A DNA stretch of 64,000 bases, from contig CAIJQQ010000056.1 in the NCBI GenBank assembly GCA_903822825.1, positions 1-64,000 on the forward strand. The letters are read 5' to 3'. The notes under the pieces were generated by a model that was given only the letters and a program-made list of their open reading frames with translations, made no database searches and had not been told where the DNA came from. Positions 61,756 through 64,000 of the stretch are shown here, one piece after another. The position numbers and the translations under genes are program-made. The first letter of the stretch is position 1. Each line of letters opens with the position of its first letter. Source of the stretch: an uncultured Burkholderiales bacterium (GTDB lineage: Bacteria > Pseudomonadota > Gammaproteobacteria > Burkholderiales > Burkholderiaceae_C).

Positions 61756-62685
61756 ATGCCCGTCCCGACTTTGCTGCCTCTTGGCGTTCAGGTGTTCGAG
61801 CGCGGGTGGCTGTCGTCCAACAACATCCTGCTGACCGACGCAGACAGCGCCACGCTGGTCGACAGCGGCTACGTGACACACTGCGCACAAACGCTGGCCC
61901 TGGTAGAACAAGCCCTGGACTCGCGGCCGCTTGACAGGCTGGTCAACACCCACCTGCACAGCGACCACTGCGGGGGCAATGCGGCATTGCAAGCGCATTA
62001 CCCGACGATGCAAACACTGATTCCACCGGGCATGGCAGACGACGTGCATGCTTGGCGGGGCGATGCGCTCAGCTACGAGCCCACGGGGCAAAATTGTCCG
62101 CCCTTCCAGTTCACAGGCCTCTTGCAACCGGGTGCCGTGCATCGGTGGAGCAACACCGAGTGGCAGGTCCATGCCGCACCTGGCCACGATCCGCACTCGG
62201 TGATCCTGTTCGCGCCAGAGCACCGTTTGCTGATTTCAGCCGATGCCCTGTGGCAGAACGGCTTTGGCATCGTGTTTCCCGAATTACAGGGCATTGCGGC
62301 TTTCGGTGAGGTGGCCGAGAGCCTGGACCTGATCGAGCGCCTGAACCCTGCGCTGGTGATTCCGGGCCACGGTTCGCCTTTTTCGGGAGTAGCCACCGCC
62401 TTGGCGTTTGCGCGTCAAAAACTCGAGGCTTTCGTCCAAACACCCGAAAAGCATGGCCGCTACGGTGCCAAAGTGCTGCTGAAATTCAAACTGCTGGAGT
62501 ACGGCAGCGTGGCCAAAACCGACTTCATGGCCTGGGCGCTCTCGGTGCCCTACATGGGTAACTTGCACGCGCGTTACGGGCAAGGCATTGAACGCGCCAC
62601 CTGGCTTGAAATGATGCTGGCCGACTTGCAGCGCAGCGGCGCCATGCACGACGACGGCACACTGCTGCACGACGTCTCGAACTGA
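61756..62685 (+). CDS. metallo-beta-lactamase-fold hydrolase following fadD
   Basis: The 309-residue protein has the MBL motifs NTHLHSDHCGGNAAL (about 70-84), HAAPGHDPHSVILF and VIPGHGSPFSG, with ISADALWQN supplying the bridging Asp. It differs from the LiuR-linked MBL protein at 50139 in length and motif context. The substrate is unknown; cotranscription with fadD suggests a lipid or thioester substrate. Conserved SNNILLTD at about 20 fits the fold start. Confidence 0.82.
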   Translation: MPVPTLLPLGVQVFERGWLSSNNILLTDADSATLVDSGYVTHCAQTLALVEQALDSRPLDRLVNTHLHSDHCGGNAALQAHYPTMQTLIPPGMADDVHAWRGDALSYEPTGQNCPPFQFTGLLQPGAVHRWSNTEWQVHAAPGHDPHSVILFAPEHRLLISADALWQNGFGIVFPELQGIAAFGEVAESLDLIERLNPALVIPGHGSPFSGVATALAFARQKLEAFVQTPEKHGRYGAKVLLKFKLLEYGSVAKTDFMAWALSVPYMGNLHARYGQGIERATWLEMMLADLQRSGAMHDDGTLLHDVSN

Positions 62686-62702
62686 TTCCCCCACACAAGG
62701 AG

Positions 62703-64000
62703 ATGAACTTGAACTTGCCCACTGCAACCCTCCTCCAACTGCCCAGACTCCGTCAAGCAGTTTTATCGCTGCTCATGGCCGCTGCCACCCCTTGGGCTGT
62801 GGCGCAAACACCTGCACAAGTGAACGAACTGGCCAAGTCCCAGACGCAACCCCTGCTGGGCACGCTCAAAGACCTCGTGTCCATCGAGTCGGGCAGCCGT
62901 GACCTCGAAGGCCTGGAGAAAATCGCCACCCTGATCGCCTCCCGCCTGCAGCAGATGGGCATGACGGTCCAGACCATCCCAACCCAAGCACCCGCAACCC
63001 ACCCGCAGCTCAAAGGAGCCAAGCTGGGTTCGGTGGTGTATGCCACCAAAAAAGGCAAAGGGCAAAAAAAGGTTTTGCTGATCGCCCACATGGACACCGT
63101 CTACCTCAAGGGCATGGTGGCCAAACAACCTTTCCGGGTCGATGGCAACAAGGCCTATGGGCTGGCGATTTCAGATGACAAAGCGGGCGTAGCCGTGATC
63201 CTGCACACCGTGAAAATGCTGCAAGACATGGGGTACGACGACTACGCTGAATTGGCCGTGGCCATCAACGGCGACGAGGAAATCGGCTCGGCAGGCTCCA
63301 GCGCCTTGCTGGTCAAGCTGGGTGGCGAATACGACGCGGTGATGTCTTATGAGGGTGGCGGATTTGAGAAAGACATGGTGCGGCTGGCCACCAGCAGCAT
63401 CGCTATCGTAGAGATGAAAGTGACTGGCAAGGCTTCGCACGCGGGCGCCAACCCCGAGGCGGGGCGAAACGCCATCTATGAAATGTCTCACCAGATGCTC
63501 AAGTCACGCCAATTCGGAGACAAGTCCAAGGGCCTGCACATCAACTGGACCGTGGCCCGCGGTGGCGATGTGCGCAACGTGATCCCGGCTGCGGCCGAGG
63601 CGATTGCCGATGTGCGCTCACTCACCAACCAGGACATGGACATCATGGAGTCCGCACTGCGAGAGTCCATCAAGGAAAAATTGATCCCAGACACCCAGGT
63701 TGAAATTGACTTTTACAGAAGCCGCCCGGCCTTTGTGGCCAACGATGCATCGCGCGTGATGGCGCAGCAGGCCAAGGCCATTTACCAAGAGATCGGTCAG
63801 ACGATCCAGATTGCTGAGCGCGCCACAGGCGGGGGCACCGATGCGGCGTTCGCTGGCCTCAAACCCAAAGGCGGTGTGCTCGAAAGTTTTGGCCTGCGGG
63901 GTTACGGCGCCCACGCCAACACCGAGGAGTACATCTTCATCGACTCGATCGCGCCGCGCCTGTATTTGTCCACCCGCATGGTGATGGACATCGGCAGCGG
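62703..64000 (+). CDS. M20-family zinc peptidase (glutamate carboxypeptidase type), 3' end beyond window
   Basis: About 432 codons are visible. A signal peptide (about 1-35, AVLSLLMAAATPWAVAQ) is followed by the M20 catalytic domain: LLIAHMDTVY (metal His), GLAISDDKAGVAVIL (bridging Asp), AINGDEEIGSAGSS (general base and metal Glu) and KVTGKASHAGANPEAGRN (dimerisation domain start), then ATGGGTDAAFAG. It resembles carboxypeptidase G2. AAGGAG abuts the ATG at 62703; a TTG at 62709 has better spacing, so the true start may be six bases downstream. No in-frame stop occurs before 64000. Confidence 0.87.
   Translation, partial: MNLNLPTATLLQLPRLRQAVLSLLMAAATPWAVAQTPAQVNELAKSQTQPLLGTLKDLVSIESGSRDLEGLEKIATLIASRLQQMGMTVQTIPTQAPATHPQLKGAKLGSVVYATKKGKGQKKVLLIAHMDTVYLKGMVAKQPFRVDGNKAYGLAISDDKAGVAVILHTVKMLQDMGYDDYAELAVAINGDEEIGSAGSSALLVKLGGEYDAVMSYEGGGFEKDMVRLATSSIAIVEMKVTGKASHAGANPEAGRNAIYEMSHQMLKSRQFGDKSKGLHINWTVARGGDVRNVIPAAAEAIADVRSLTNQDMDIMESALRESIKEKLIPDTQVEIDFYRSRPAFVANDASRVMAQQAKAIYQEIGQTIQIAERATGGGTDAAFAGLKPKGGVLESFGLRGYGAHANTEEYIFIDSIAPRLYLSTRMVMDIGS

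Overview
The window looks like a freshwater betaproteobacterial chromosome, most likely Comamonadaceae (Limnohabitans/Rhodoferax-like). The grounds are high GC, very tight gene packing with many ATGA/TGATG stop-start overlaps, a liu (leucine/isovalerate) operon with LiuR, a split bacterial glyQ/glyS, and family-typical proteins such as DUF1289, DUF2256 and a double-length UvrA. I see no tRNA, rRNA, CRISPR array, prophage or insertion sequence. The genus is inference.

Layout. (1) 1-6065: a nucleotide-signalling cassette on the minus strand (secreted FecR-domain protein, CHASE2-class III nucleotidyl cyclase, TPR/beta-barrel outer-membrane protein), divergent from a Crp-type regulator. CRP-type palindromes lie at 5242-5257 and 291-306, each placed near -41.5 of a predicted promoter. 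(2) 6072-15235: a surface-polysaccharide cluster with ABC exporter Wzm/Wzt, two GT2 transferases, a three-domain GT2 protein, a WbaP-like initiating phosphotransferase and an LpxL-like acyltransferase. (3) 15409-25344: a methyltransferase, a 1965-residue tandem UvrA carrying two in-frame palindromic inserts, a small membrane protein, an MHS-family transporter and an orphan DUF4212 symporter subunit. (4) 25469-36474: liuB, liuC, liuD and liuE (HMG-CoA lyase) with ghrA, a secreted hydrolase, DUF1289, an HCCA-isomerase-like protein and a vapBC-dinB insertion, beside a divergent AraC regulator. (5) 36508-40965: a light/DNA-repair group (DUF2256, MerR-type regulator, photolyase/cryptochrome, Fe-S photolyase). 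(6) 40975-42943: SbtA-like bicarbonate transporter and divergent LysR regulator. (7) 42954-51239: second liu block (LiuR, thioesterase, liuA, carbonic anhydrase, thiolase, SDR, acyl-CoA dehydrogenase, YchJ, HAD) with two LiuR-type palindromes and a divergent MBL hydrolase. (8) 51209-59897: housekeeping run (YgjP-like, plsC, gmhB, glyS, glyQ, lnt, corC, GNAT). (9) 60061-64000: fadD, an MBL hydrolase and an M20 peptidase running off the right edge.

The leucine pathway is nearly complete: LiuA makes methylcrotonyl-CoA, LiuB/LiuD carboxylate it using bicarbonate (carbonic anhydrase is in the operon), LiuC hydrates, LiuE cleaves to acetoacetate and acetyl-CoA, and the thiolase feeds central metabolism. 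A ~73-bp REP-like palindrome occurs five times between 16.6 and 46 kb, with compensatory base changes in its stems.

Most notable are the self-contained FecR/CHASE2-cyclase/Crp cassette, whose cyclase and Crp-like regulator both depart from canonical ligand residues, and the repeat-derived peptides inside the tandem UvrA. All family assignments were made by reading the sequence; no database search was run.
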